Below are positions 34,363 to 42,803 of a stretch of 64,000 nucleotides of DNA, piece by piece (the stretch's first letter is position 1; each line of letters starts with the position of its first letter). The position numbers and the translations under genes were made by a program. Origin of the DNA: Polynucleobacter sp. AP-Latsch-80-C2 (GTDB taxonomy: Bacteria; Pseudomonadota; Gammaproteobacteria; Burkholderiales; Burkholderiaceae); assembly GCF_018882185.1 (NCBI RefSeq), contig NZ_JACVOY010000008.1:62001-126000 (forward strand). The letters run 5' to 3'. The notes under the pieces were generated by a model. The model saw only the letters and a program-made list of their open reading frames with translations. It was not told the origin of the DNA and ran no database searches.

Positions 34363-35970
34363 TTAATCTTTGATTGCAGATGCAACACGTCTCGTAATTT
34401 TTGGTGGGTGTGCATCAATATGGTACTGGTGTCGCTCTTCTTGCATCTTCAAATCTTCAGCCGTAAAGCGGTCAAACCTTCTTAGGTAGTCAGCCCAGGT
34501 TTCAAATACAAAGTCTTCTACAAACTTTCCAGGCTGTTCAGTATCCTCAAATAGACTCCATGAAAGCGCGCCTTGTCTTAAGCGAGATTTTCTAGCTTTC
34601 GCCATCAGTTTTTTAAATTCCTCAGCCTTCTCAGGGAGGATTTGATATGCAATGGAGATCATCACGGGGCCTGCATGCAAATCAATATCGGCTGCGGGAT
34701 GGGGGCGCTCAATAGGACAAACCGGCGTGAAATCCTCAAGCGGGTGATTGTCAATACGATGCTTGCGAATCAGAAATAGCACTACAAGGCCAAAAATAGA
34801 GCTGATCACAATGCTGGTGACGACGCCATATTCATCGGCCAGCTTTCCCCAAACGGCTGCGCCTAATGCGCTTCCCCCCATGAGGCCCATTTGATAAATA
34901 GACATACCTCTAGCTCTTACCCAGCCCGGGAGCGTCAGTTGTGCCGAGGTTGTGAGGGAGTTAGCGACGCTAATCCAGGCGGCACCGCACACCATCATTA
35001 ATAAGGAGGCAAGCCATAAGTCTGGAGCTAACACTACTCCGGTAGAGGCCAGCGATAGAGCGATTAAGCCGTAGGTAATAAGATCGCTCGGTTTGAGGTA
35101 TTTGCGTAGCCGGGATAATTGCGAGCCAGCAAGAATCGCACCAAAACCAAGACAGGCAAGCAAAAGGGTGAAGATGTGAGCATCCCCTTGAAAGTGTGTT
35201 TTGGCAATTACTGGCAATAGGGCAATCAGGCCAGTCGACTGAAAGAAAAATAAAAATGCACGGCCAATAATCGTACGCATCCGATTAGATTGCCACGCGT
35301 ACTGCATGCCGACTCGCATAGCCCCTACAAAGCGCTCACCAGGTAATGTGCTGACATAGCTTTGGTATTTCCAGCGCATCACAATCACCGTGGTGATTAG
35401 TGATAAAACCATATTCAATGCAAATACATAGGTACTGCCTGCTGCAGCAATGATTGCTCCAGCAGTTAAAGGTCCGACAATGCGAGAGGTATTCATAGCA
35501 ATGGCATTGAGTGCAAGCGCAGAGGAGAGTGACTCTCGTGGAACAATCTCAGGAACGATTGCTGCAAAGATCGGCCAACGCATTGCTAAACCAATGCCAT
35601 TGGTGAAGGTCAGAAAGAGCAATAGGTACGGGCTTAATACTCCAAATACTAAAGACAGCATCAGTGCTGTTGCATTGGTAGCTAGCCAAATTTGCGCAAA
35701 TACAAAGTAATGTTTGCGATTGATGATGTCAGCTAGAGCGCCACTGGGAACGCCAAGTAACAATACGGGCAAGCTTGATGCGGTTTGCACTAAGGCAATT
35801 AAGGTTGCCGAAGTGGTGAGTGAGGTCATGGTCCATGCTGCAGCGACATCATTCATCCACAAGCAAATATTGGCTGTCAACCAAACTGACCAAAGAGAAC
35901 GAAAAACGGTATGCCTTAAGGGCGCGAGCCATCCCTCGGATATCAGGGCTTGAGCTGGCAATGGCTTCAT
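34363..35970 (-). CDS. MFS exporter with C-terminal ABM-like domain
   Basis: A 535-residue protein in two parts. Residues about 1-415 are a 12-helix MFS transporter of the EntS/DUF894 type (PLRHTVFRSLWSVWLTANICLWMNDVAAAW at the start, then VPSGALADIINRKHYF with motif A). Residues about 435-530 form a soluble ferredoxin-like domain (MISIAYQILPEKAEEFKKLM, SWSLFEDTEQPGKFVEDFVFETWADYLRRFDR) like antibiotic-biosynthesis monooxygenases. The family exports siderophore-like or toxic organic compounds. It lies between the thiolase and MetX-like genes on the same strand. The role of the fused domain is not known. Confidence 0.85.
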   Translation of the reverse strand: MKPLPAQALISEGWLAPLRHTVFRSLWSVWLTANICLWMNDVAAAWTMTSLTTSATLIALVQTASSLPVLLLGVPSGALADIINRKHYFVFAQIWLATNATALMLSLVFGVLSPYLLLFLTFTNGIGLAMRWPIFAAIVPEIVPRESLSSALALNAIAMNTSRIVGPLTAGAIIAAAGSTYVFALNMVLSLITTVIVMRWKYQSYVSTLPGERFVGAMRVGMQYAWQSNRMRTIIGRAFLFFFQSTGLIALLPVIAKTHFQGDAHIFTLLLACLGFGAILAGSQLSRLRKYLKPSDLITYGLIALSLASTGVVLAPDLWLASLLMMVCGAAWISVANSLTTSAQLTLPGWVRARGMSIYQMGLMGGSALGAAVWGKLADEYGVVTSIVISSIFGLVVLFLIRKHRIDNHPLEDFTPVCPIERPHPAADIDLHAGPVMISIAYQILPEKAEEFKKLMAKARKSRLRQGALSWSLFEDTEQPGKFVEDFVFETWADYLRRFDRFTAEDLKMQEERHQYHIDAHPPKITRRVASAIKD

Positions 35971-35982
35971 GATGAACTCTAC

Positions 35983-37185
35983 TTAAACACGCTCAATCAC
36001 CATTGCAATTCCTTGGCCTACACCAATGCACATAGTACAAAGGGCGAAACGCTTTTGTTTTTCTTCTAACTCGACTAATGCGGTCGTAATCAGACGTGCA
36101 CCACTCATGCCTAGGGGGTGTCCTAGGGCAATCGCGCCACCGTTAGGATTGACGCGAGCATCGTCATCGGCTACACCCAATTCGCGTAGAGTTGCTAGAC
36201 CTTGGGCTGCGAAAGCCTCATTGAGTTCAATCACATCAATTTGATCAACACTCATTCCCAAGCGCTTGAGTAATTTTTGGGAGGCAGGTGCAGGGCCAAT
36301 ACCCATAATGCGTGGTGGCACGCCAGCGGTTGCCATCCCAATAATTTTGGCTCTTGGTTTAAGTCCATGCTTTTTAACAGCCTCTTCGCTCGCAAGTAAT
36401 AGAGCGCATGCGCCATCGTTAACGCCGGATGCATTGCCTGCAGTCACTGTGCCATCAGGGCGAACAATCGGCTTTAACTTACTCAGCACATCAATCGTTG
36501 TTGCACGCGGATGTTCATCTTGGGAAACCACAATTGGCTCACCCTTTTTCTGAGGAATGATGACTGGCGTAATTTCTTTTGCGAGGCGGCCATTTGCTTG
36601 TGCAGCAGCAGCTTTATTTTGACTTCTTAAAGCCATTTGATCTTGATCGGCTCGATTAATTTTGTAATCGTCAGCAACGTTCTCAGCAGTTTCAGGCATG
36701 GAATCAACGCCATGGGCACTCTTCATGAGGGGGTTGATAAAACGCCAACCAATAGTGGTGTCCTGCATAGAGTGGCTTCTGGAAAATGCTGAATCCGCTT
36801 TGCCCATGACATAGGGTGCGCGACTCATGCTTTCAACACCGCCAGCAATGGCCAAGTCAATTTCACCGGCAGCAATTGCTCGGGCAGCAGTGCCGATAGC
36901 ATCCATACCGGAACCACATAAACGATTAATCGTAGCTCCAGGCACGCTCGGAGAAATGCCTGCTAACAGTGCGCTCATGCGAGCGACGTTGCGATTATCT
37001 TCCCCAGCTTGATTGGCGCAGCCATAGATCACTTCATCTACTTCATCCCATTTCACCTGAGGATTTCTTTGCATCAATGCTTTGATTGGGACTGCGCCTA
37101 AATCATCGGCGCGCACGCTAGACAATGATCCGCCGTAACGGCCAATAGGAGTTCTAATAGCATCGCAGATATATATAGGATTCAT
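35983..37185 (-). CDS. pcaF: 3-oxoadipyl-CoA/acetyl-CoA thiolase
   Basis: A 400-residue type II thiolase. The acyl-accepting Cys lies in [10 protein letters not shown], the catalytic His in [16 protein letters not shown], and the second Cys in [10 protein letters not shown]. PcaF-like features are the opening [31 protein letters not shown] and the [11 protein letters not shown] stretch. It would cleave 3-oxoadipyl-CoA to succinyl-CoA and acetyl-CoA, the last step of dicarboxylate or aromatic beta-oxidation. It is 5 bases downstream of the IclR gene and is co-transcribed with it. Strict assignment to 3-oxoadipyl-CoA rests on resemblance. Confidence 0.9.
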   Translation of the reverse strand: MNPIYICDAIRTPIGRYGGSLSSVRADDLGAVPIKALMQRNPQVKWDEVDEVIYGCANQAGEDNRNVARMSALLAGISPSVPGATINRLCGSGMDAIGTAARAIAAGEIDLAIAGGVESMSRAPYVMGKADSAFSRSHSMQDTTIGWRFINPLMKSAHGVDSMPETAENVADDYKINRADQDQMALRSQNKAAAAQANGRLAKEITPVIIPQKKGEPIVVSQDEHPRATTIDVLSKLKPIVRPDGTVTAGNASGVNDGACALLLASEEAVKKHGLKPRAKIIGMATAGVPPRIMGIGPAPASQKLLKRLGMSVDQIDVIELNEAFAAQGLATLRELGVADDDARVNPNGGAIALGHPLGMSGARLITTALVELEEKQKRFALCTMCIGVGQGIAMVIERV

Positions 37186-37190
37186 AGTAT

Positions 37191-37967
37191 TTAACTTAAT
37201 TTAATTTTGTTGAGTTCAAATTCAATCTGATCTTTTAATTCAAAAAGCGCAGGCGTGTAGTTTTCCAAAACCGCATTTAATTTACTCTCTGCTGGCGTAC
37301 TTAAGTTGAGTGATGCATAACTACCATTCAGTAATTGAACAGAAGTAGAGATCGCTGAAATTTCAGGTAACCAGTTAGCAACACAATATCCCTTTTCTGA
37401 CATTGATTCTATTGCTTCATGGATCTCTTTCTCTATTTGAGCCCAATTTTTGATTTTTTGTTTTTTTAATTCTAGAAGAAGCTGCGTTCTACTATCAGGA
37501 TCCAGTTTGGCAATCCAGGCCCTACCCAAAGATGTCCGCTCAAGTGGCACTCGTTGTCCGGCAGCAACTGTTCTTAGGGCGATATTCTTCGTATAGCGGA
37601 TGGATTCAAGGTAGACCATCTCCAGGCGATCTGCTACCGCAAGTCCAACGTTGAGTTTGAGTTTCTCCGATGCTTTGCGCATTAAAGGCTCGGCAAGTTT
37701 GATCTCAGCAGAGCCCGTTTTGAAAGCGTGTCCGAGGCAAAGGACGGTAGGGGCTAATCGATAAGCTTGGCGTCCGGCGTCGTGCTGTAAGAACCCAGAA
37801 AGTACTAGTGTCTGGGTAAGGCGACTAATGGTGGAGGGGGGTAAACCGGTCCGCTCCGCTATCTCACTGTTTCCCAGTAGCCCCATGCCCGGCTTAAAGC
37901 AACGCAGGATCTCGATCCCCCGGATGAGGGAGCGATTGGTTTTGGAGCCGGACTTTTCTAATTCCAT
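37191..37967 (-). CDS. IclR-family transcriptional regulator
   Basis: A 258-residue IclR protein. The helix-turn-helix spans about 12-75 (LIRGIEILRCF, NSEIAERTGLPPSTISRLTQTLVL). The effector domain follows, with the conserved segment RTVAAGQRVPLERTSLGRAWIA near residue 130. It faces the long rightward catabolic operon (first gene at 38047) and leads the leftward thiolase unit. A perfect 9-bp dyad covers its start codon (37958-37980), which suggests autoregulation together with control of the divergent operon. The inducer is unknown. Confidence 0.92.
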   Translation of the reverse strand: MELEKSGSKTNRSLIRGIEILRCFKPGMGLLGNSEIAERTGLPPSTISRLTQTLVLSGFLQHDAGRQAYRLAPTVLCLGHAFKTGSAEIKLAEPLMRKASEKLKLNVGLAVADRLEMVYLESIRYTKNIALRTVAAGQRVPLERTSLGRAWIAKLDPDSRTQLLLELKKQKIKNWAQIEKEIHEAIESMSEKGYCVANWLPEISAISTSVQLLNGSYASLNLSTPAESKLNAVLENYTPALFELKDQIEFELNKIKLS

Positions 37968-37980
37968 CTGGTGGAATTAG
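37958..37980. promoter_or_regulatory. Dyad operator candidate at the IclR start
   Basis: CTAATTCCA (37958-37966), TCTGG, TGGAATTAG (37972-37980) is a perfect 9-bp inverted repeat with a TTCCA-N5-TGGAA core. It covers the start codon of the IclR gene (37965-37967) and lies 67 bases upstream of the divergent TctC gene. IclR-family operators are often palindromes with TTCCA/TGGAA-type cores. Confidence 0.6.
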
Positions 37981-38046
37981 ACCATAATTTTTACGCCTAC
38001 TTGCTTCATACTTCCTGGCACCACATAAAAAATAGATAAGCAGGAG

Positions 38047-39030
38047 ATGGGATTGAGTTCTTTAGGCGTTTTACTTCGAGTCTTTGCTCTGGCTGTTTCC
38101 TTTGCGGGCTCTACTTTTGCGCTTGCAGCATATCCCGATCGTCCGATCAAAGTGATCGTCCCGTTTGCGCCTGGAGGCGGTACTGATTTGGTCGCAAGAA
38201 CATTAAGCGTCCCCATGTCTGAGGACTTAAAGCAATCGATTGTGATTGATAACAAGCCAGGCGGAAGCACCATTATTGGTACTGATGCATTAGCCAAAAG
38301 TCCTGCGGATGGCTATACCTTGGTAGTGGCTACATTAGCCCACGCTGTTAATCCCAGTTTGAAAGCGAAATTACCGTACTCCCAAGATAAAGATTTTGCT
38401 CCGGTGATATTGGTAGGCATTTCTCCAAATGTGGTGGTGGTCTCGGCCGATAGCCCATACAAAACATTTTCAGAATTTCTTACTGCCGCAAAAGCGAATC
38501 CTGGAAAACTGTCATTTGCTTCACAAGGTGGTGGAACTTCTGCCCATCTCGCCGGTGAATTATTTAACTCCATCGCAGGTACAAAACTGACGCATGTTCC
38601 ATACAAAGGTGCAGGCCCTGCGTTAACGGATGTGATTGGTGGTCAGGTAGATGTGATGTTTGCTACGGCTTCTGCAGTTGGTAGTTTGGTGGAGTCCGGT
38701 AAATTGCGTGCGTTGGCTGTAACGACGCCCACTCGTTCTACAACGCCCTTGTTAGCTAAGCTGCCAACCGTTGCGGAAAGCGGCGTCCCAGGTTATTCAG
38801 CAGGCAGCTGGTATGGATACTTTGCACCTGCTGGTACTCCGCCGGCCGTGATTAATAGGCTGAATGCATCTATCAAGAAGGGAACCCAAACTTCGGCATT
38901 TAAGGCGCGCGTTGAGAGTGAAGGTCTCATCATTAAAGCGGGCTCACCAGAAGAGTTTGCCAAGTTTGTAAAAGCAGAAGAGCTGCGTTGGCGAACCGTC
39001 ATTAAAGATGCCAATATCAGCCCAGATTAA
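38047..39030 (+). CDS. TctC/Bug-family periplasmic solute-binding protein (2 of 6)
   Basis: A 327-residue Bug receptor. Signal peptide (FALA-AYP), PFAPGGGTDLVAR and DNKPGGSTIIGTDALAKSPADGYT are present. The start is ambiguous: GGAG (38043-38046) abuts the ATG at 38047, but stands 6 bases from an in-frame TTG at 38053, which may be the real start. Either still gives a signal peptide. It is the first gene of the rightward operon, opposite the IclR gene. Its ligand is probably the carboxylic acid degraded by the genes behind it. Confidence 0.9.
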   Translation: MGLSSLGVLLRVFALAVSFAGSTFALAAYPDRPIKVIVPFAPGGGTDLVARTLSVPMSEDLKQSIVIDNKPGGSTIIGTDALAKSPADGYTLVVATLAHAVNPSLKAKLPYSQDKDFAPVILVGISPNVVVVSADSPYKTFSEFLTAAKANPGKLSFASQGGGTSAHLAGELFNSIAGTKLTHVPYKGAGPALTDVIGGQVDVMFATASAVGSLVESGKLRALAVTTPTRSTTPLLAKLPTVAESGVPGYSAGSWYGYFAPAGTPPAVINRLNASIKKGTQTSAFKARVESEGLIIKAGSPEEFAKFVKAEELRWRTVIKDANISPD

Positions 39031-39053
39031 AAAATATTTAGCAAGGAAATAAG

Positions 39054-39851
39054 ATGACTTTTCAATTAATAGAACTCAGCGTAGAAAATGAAATTGCAAC
39101 CCTACGTTTAAATCGTCCAGAAAAAAGAAATGCCATGAGCGATGCAATGCGCTCTGAATTTATCGAAGCGCTAGAGATGGTTGCTGCCGATAAAGCCATT
39201 CGTGCATTGGTGTTAACAGGTAACGGTAAGGGTTTTTGTGCTGGTGGCGACATCACTGGCATGGAAAAGCGTATGAAAGCACCGGCGGGCGAGGTAGCTT
39301 TTAATGGCTGGCATCGTCAGCAACGCGTACATCATGCTGTAGCGCTATTGCACACCATGCCTAAGCCTACGATTGCTGCAGTCAATGGACCTGCATCCGG
39401 ATTGGGTGCGGATACTGCTTTGGCTTGTGATTTCATTATGGCTTCTGAGGGCGCAAACTTTACTTGGTCATATATCAATCGCGGCATCATTCCAGATGGT
39501 GGCGGTATGTATTTCTTGCCAAGACGCGTTGGTTTGGTCAAGGCAAAAGAGCTGATCTTCAGTGGTAGAAAAGTAGATTTAGAGGAGGCCACTCAGATTG
39601 GTATTGTCGATCGGGTTAGTAAGGCAGATTCATTGGTGTCGGATGCGCAAGCTTGGGCTAAAGAAATGAGTAAAGGCTCTGCTACTGCGCTGGCATTAGG
39701 TAAAACCATTTTGAATCAGACTTTTGAAACAACCGCAGCTCAGATATTTGCGCAGGGTAGTCAAGCACAAGGCATTTGCTATACCAGCACCGAGCATCGC
39801 GAATCGGTTATGGCCTTTCTGGAAAAAGCTGCTGCAGCAAAAAATAAATAA
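39054..39851 (+). CDS. Enoyl-CoA hydratase/isomerase family protein
   Basis: A 265-residue crotonase. The oxyanion-hole motifs are GKGFCAGGDITGM and AVNGPASGLGADTALACDF, and the region INRGIIPDGGGMYFLPRRVG contains the second catalytic area. There is Asp at the position of Glu164 in the prototype (PDGGG), and the first catalytic Glu is not obvious, so isomerase or other crotonase chemistry is also possible. It lies 23 bases after the TctC gene and 9 before the acyl-CoA synthetase gene. It probably acts on the CoA ester made by that enzyme. Confidence 0.88.
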   Translation: MTFQLIELSVENEIATLRLNRPEKRNAMSDAMRSEFIEALEMVAADKAIRALVLTGNGKGFCAGGDITGMEKRMKAPAGEVAFNGWHRQQRVHHAVALLHTMPKPTIAAVNGPASGLGADTALACDFIMASEGANFTWSYINRGIIPDGGGMYFLPRRVGLVKAKELIFSGRKVDLEEATQIGIVDRVSKADSLVSDAQAWAKEMSKGSATALALGKTILNQTFETTAAQIFAQGSQAQGICYTSTEHRESVMAFLEKAAAAKNK

Positions 39852-39860
39852 GACCTAAAG

Positions 39861-41957
39861 ATGAGTAATGCAATTTTAAAATTAATGGAGCCGCGCAGTA
39901 TTGCTGTGATTGGTGCCTCGACAGATCCTAAAAAAACAGCCGGTAGACCGATCGCCTACTTACAAAAACATCATTTCAAGGGAAAAATTTATCCCGTCAA
40001 CCCACGGGTAGAAGAGATTGCCGGTATAAAGTGCTACCCCGATATTGAATCGCTGCCCGAGACTCCAGACGTTGCCATCATTATGGTGGGAACTGATAAG
40101 GCACTGAGCGCAGTTCAAGAGCTGTCTCGCATGGGTACGCCAGCAGCCATCGTCTTGACTAGCGGCTTTGCAGAGCATGGTCCTGAGGGATTAAGAAAGC
40201 AAGAAGAGTTAATTGTAGCTGCGGGCGCAATGCGTATTTTGGGTCCTAACACCATTGGTATGGTGAATGTTACTGACGATATTCCTTTATCACCCAGTAG
40301 CGCCTTGGAAATGGATGAGTTTCCAAAGGGTGGTGTCAGCGTAGTGTCTCAAAGCGGCGGCATACTAGGATCATTACTCTCTCGTGCAGCAGCATCTGGG
40401 TTGGGCTTGTCTAAATTAGTCTCCACCAGTAATGAAGCGGATTTGGGAATGGCTGATTTTGTGAATTATTTAACAGATGATCCCAGTACTAAAGTGATCG
40501 TTCTGTATCTGGAGAGTATTCGTCATCCTGAAAAATTTCGCGCAGCGGCATTAAGAGCAAAGCAAGCGGGCAAGCCAATTGTGGTTTACAAGGTAGGAAA
40601 ATCAGAGGCAGGTATTAAGGCTGCTGTTTCTCATACCGGCGCTTTGGCTGGTAGCGACAAAATGTATGACGCCTTATTTAAACAAACTGGCATTATTCGC
40701 GCAAATAAGTTCTCAGACTTTTTAGATATTCCTGCGGCACTGTCATCTGGCAGGGTTTTAAAGGGCAAGCGCGTAGCTATTTTGACTTCAACAGGCGGCG
40801 CTGGAACCTTAGTGGCGGATAGTTTGGGCGAGTGGGGATTTGAAACGCCTGTCCCAGATGATAAAACGGCTGAGCGACTACGCGCACTCCAGCCTGGAGA
40901 CCAAGCGGTTTTAGATCGCAATCCAATTGATGTCACCTTGGCAGGATTGCAGCCTGATTTATTACGCGGGGCGATTAGTGCATTGTTGGATAGTCCGAGC
41001 TACGACGCATTAATTTTGATCCTAGGATCATCCAGTCTGTCGATGCCTGACTTAATGGCTGGCGCTGTTCGAGATTGTATGCAGACAAGTGATAAGCCAG
41101 TCATTGCATATGTCAGTCCTCATGCACCGATTGCAGGCGCCTTAATGACGAAGCTTGGAGTGCCTGCTTTCTCACAACCTGAAAGTTGCAGCGTGGCTTT
41201 ATCCAGCATGTTGCATGCTAATGGTTTACGTGGCGGCATTACTGAGACAGGCTCTGTAGCAACTATTCCAGCTGGACTTGATCTTGCTTCATTACATGGC
41301 TCTTTAAATGAGTTTCAAGCCAAGAATCTCTTCTCCGCTTTTGGTATTCCAGGGGTGCGCGAGGCAGTAGTGGAGGCTACCAATCCAAATTTAGATGCCT
41401 TGAAAGCGCTTGGCGACAAGTGTGTTCTCAAGATTTTGTCTAATGAGATTACTCATAAGACTGAAGTCGGGGGAGTTGCTCTTAATGTAGCGATTGCGGA
41501 TATTCCAAGTAAGCTCATTGCGATGGCTGCAGAAGTCAAACAAAAATCTGGCTCGATTATTCAAGAGTTCCTCGTCCAAGAAATGGCCTCTGGTGGAATG
41601 GAGTTCATGGTGGGTGTGCACCAAGATCCTTTGGGTACGGCTATTTTGGTTGGTATGGGCGGAGTGACGGCAGAGCTCTTTAAGGACACCAGCATGCGCT
41701 TGATTTCTCCAGGCAAAGCATTGAGTAAGCAAGAGGTATTGGAAATGTTGCAGGAGCTTAAAACCTGGCCGTTATTAAATGGATATCGTGGCCGACCCCA
41801 GTGTGATGTCGATGCCCTCGTCAAAGCAATTGTGCAATTTTCAGAAATGGTTGCTGCTCTAGGTGAGCGTCTGATTGAGTGTGAAATTAACCCGATCTTT
41901 GTTTTTGCTCAAGGACAAGGCGTAAAGGCTGCAGACGGTATTGCCGTTTTGAATTAA
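39861..41957 (+). CDS. ADP-forming acyl-CoA synthetase (acetate-CoA ligase family)
   Basis: A 698-residue fused NDP-forming acyl-CoA synthetase. An N-terminal CoA-binding domain (EPRSIAVIGAS, VNPRVEEIAGIKCYP), a succinyl-CoA-synthetase-like domain with GGVSVVSQSGG and the phospho-histidine motif SHTGALAGSD, and a C-terminal ATP-grasp domain (from about 470: EFQAKNLFSAFGIPGV, VLKILSNEITHKTEVGGV) are all present. It makes an acyl-CoA from acid, CoA and ATP, giving ADP. In this operon it is the likely entry enzyme for the imported acid. Acyl specificity cannot be read. Confidence 0.92.
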   Translation: MSNAILKLMEPRSIAVIGASTDPKKTAGRPIAYLQKHHFKGKIYPVNPRVEEIAGIKCYPDIESLPETPDVAIIMVGTDKALSAVQELSRMGTPAAIVLTSGFAEHGPEGLRKQEELIVAAGAMRILGPNTIGMVNVTDDIPLSPSSALEMDEFPKGGVSVVSQSGGILGSLLSRAAASGLGLSKLVSTSNEADLGMADFVNYLTDDPSTKVIVLYLESIRHPEKFRAAALRAKQAGKPIVVYKVGKSEAGIKAAVSHTGALAGSDKMYDALFKQTGIIRANKFSDFLDIPAALSSGRVLKGKRVAILTSTGGAGTLVADSLGEWGFETPVPDDKTAERLRALQPGDQAVLDRNPIDVTLAGLQPDLLRGAISALLDSPSYDALILILGSSSLSMPDLMAGAVRDCMQTSDKPVIAYVSPHAPIAGALMTKLGVPAFSQPESCSVALSSMLHANGLRGGITETGSVATIPAGLDLASLHGSLNEFQAKNLFSAFGIPGVREAVVEATNPNLDALKALGDKCVLKILSNEITHKTEVGGVALNVAIADIPSKLIAMAAEVKQKSGSIIQEFLVQEMASGGMEFMVGVHQDPLGTAILVGMGGVTAELFKDTSMRLISPGKALSKQEVLEMLQELKTWPLLNGYRGRPQCDVDALVKAIVQFSEMVAALGERLIECEINPIFVFAQGQGVKAADGIAVLN

Positions 41958-41973
41958 ATAAAAATTCATTAAG

Positions 41974-42798
41974 ATGACTCAGGCCCTAGCTCATAAAACC
42001 CAACTCATCCCTTATCGGGATGGGTTTGTGGCTTGGCATGAATTCGGTAGCCCTGTACCCAATCAATTGCCATTAATTCTGTTGCATGGTGGGCATGGAA
42101 GTTGGGAGCATTGGGCGCGCAACCTCGATGGCTTGGCAGGGCACTTTCATATATTTGTGCCAGATATGCCTGGTTTTGGTCAATCTACTTTCTTTGATGG
42201 TCAATTCCAGTCTGGAATGATGGAGCCGATGATTGCCACCATGAATGCCCTATTTGGCGAGAATAAATTAGTCAATATTGCAGGCTTTTCATTTGGTGGA
42301 TTTGTGGCAGCCCATTTAGCGAATCAGCGAAAACATATTGCCAAATTAGTGCTTTTGGGTAGCGCAGGCCATGGTGGTCCACGTCGACCAAGGGGTGAGT
42401 TGCTTGCTTGGAAGGAAATAGAGTCCAGTGGCGATATCCAGAAATTGAATGAAGTCATGCGTGAGAATCTGTATCAGCAAATGATCAGTACCTATGAGCG
42501 GGTCGATGCAGAGGCGATTCGTATTCATCGAGATGCCTGTATAGCCACTCGCTTCAAGAGTAAGCCGATTGCCAGGCCGGGCGGCCTGGCAGAGCAGCTT
42601 GAGCAATACTCTGGACCTGCACTATTAATATGGGGTGAGCATGACATTACTTGCGACCCTGAATATCTCATTGAAAAATTGGTGAGCGGACGCAGTAATC
42701 GGGCAAAAGAGCTCGTAATTGATGCTGGTCATTGGGTTCAGTATGAAAAACCTGATCAAATTAACGCTAGCTTGATTCAATGGTTTGAGTCAGCATAA
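41974..42798 (+). CDS. Alpha/beta hydrolase (MhpC-like)
   Basis: A 274-residue alpha/beta hydrolase. The oxyanion motif is LLHGGHGSWEHW, the nucleophile is Ser in AGFSFGGFVAAH, the acid is Asp in WGEHDITCDP and the histidine is in DAGHWVQYE. The last two patterns are like carbon-carbon hydrolases of meta-cleavage pathways (MhpC, BphD) and simple esterases. It lies between the acyl-CoA synthetase and FadJ-like genes with gaps of 16 and 5 bases, so it is part of the same pathway, perhaps as a thioesterase, lactonase or ring-fission hydrolase. Confidence 0.88.
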   Translation: MTQALAHKTQLIPYRDGFVAWHEFGSPVPNQLPLILLHGGHGSWEHWARNLDGLAGHFHIFVPDMPGFGQSTFFDGQFQSGMMEPMIATMNALFGENKLVNIAGFSFGGFVAAHLANQRKHIAKLVLLGSAGHGGPRRPRGELLAWKEIESSGDIQKLNEVMRENLYQQMISTYERVDAEAIRIHRDACIATRFKSKPIARPGGLAEQLEQYSGPALLIWGEHDITCDPEYLIEKLVSGRSNRAKELVIDAGHWVQYEKPDQINASLIQWFESA

Positions 42799-42803
42799 AA
42801 AAT

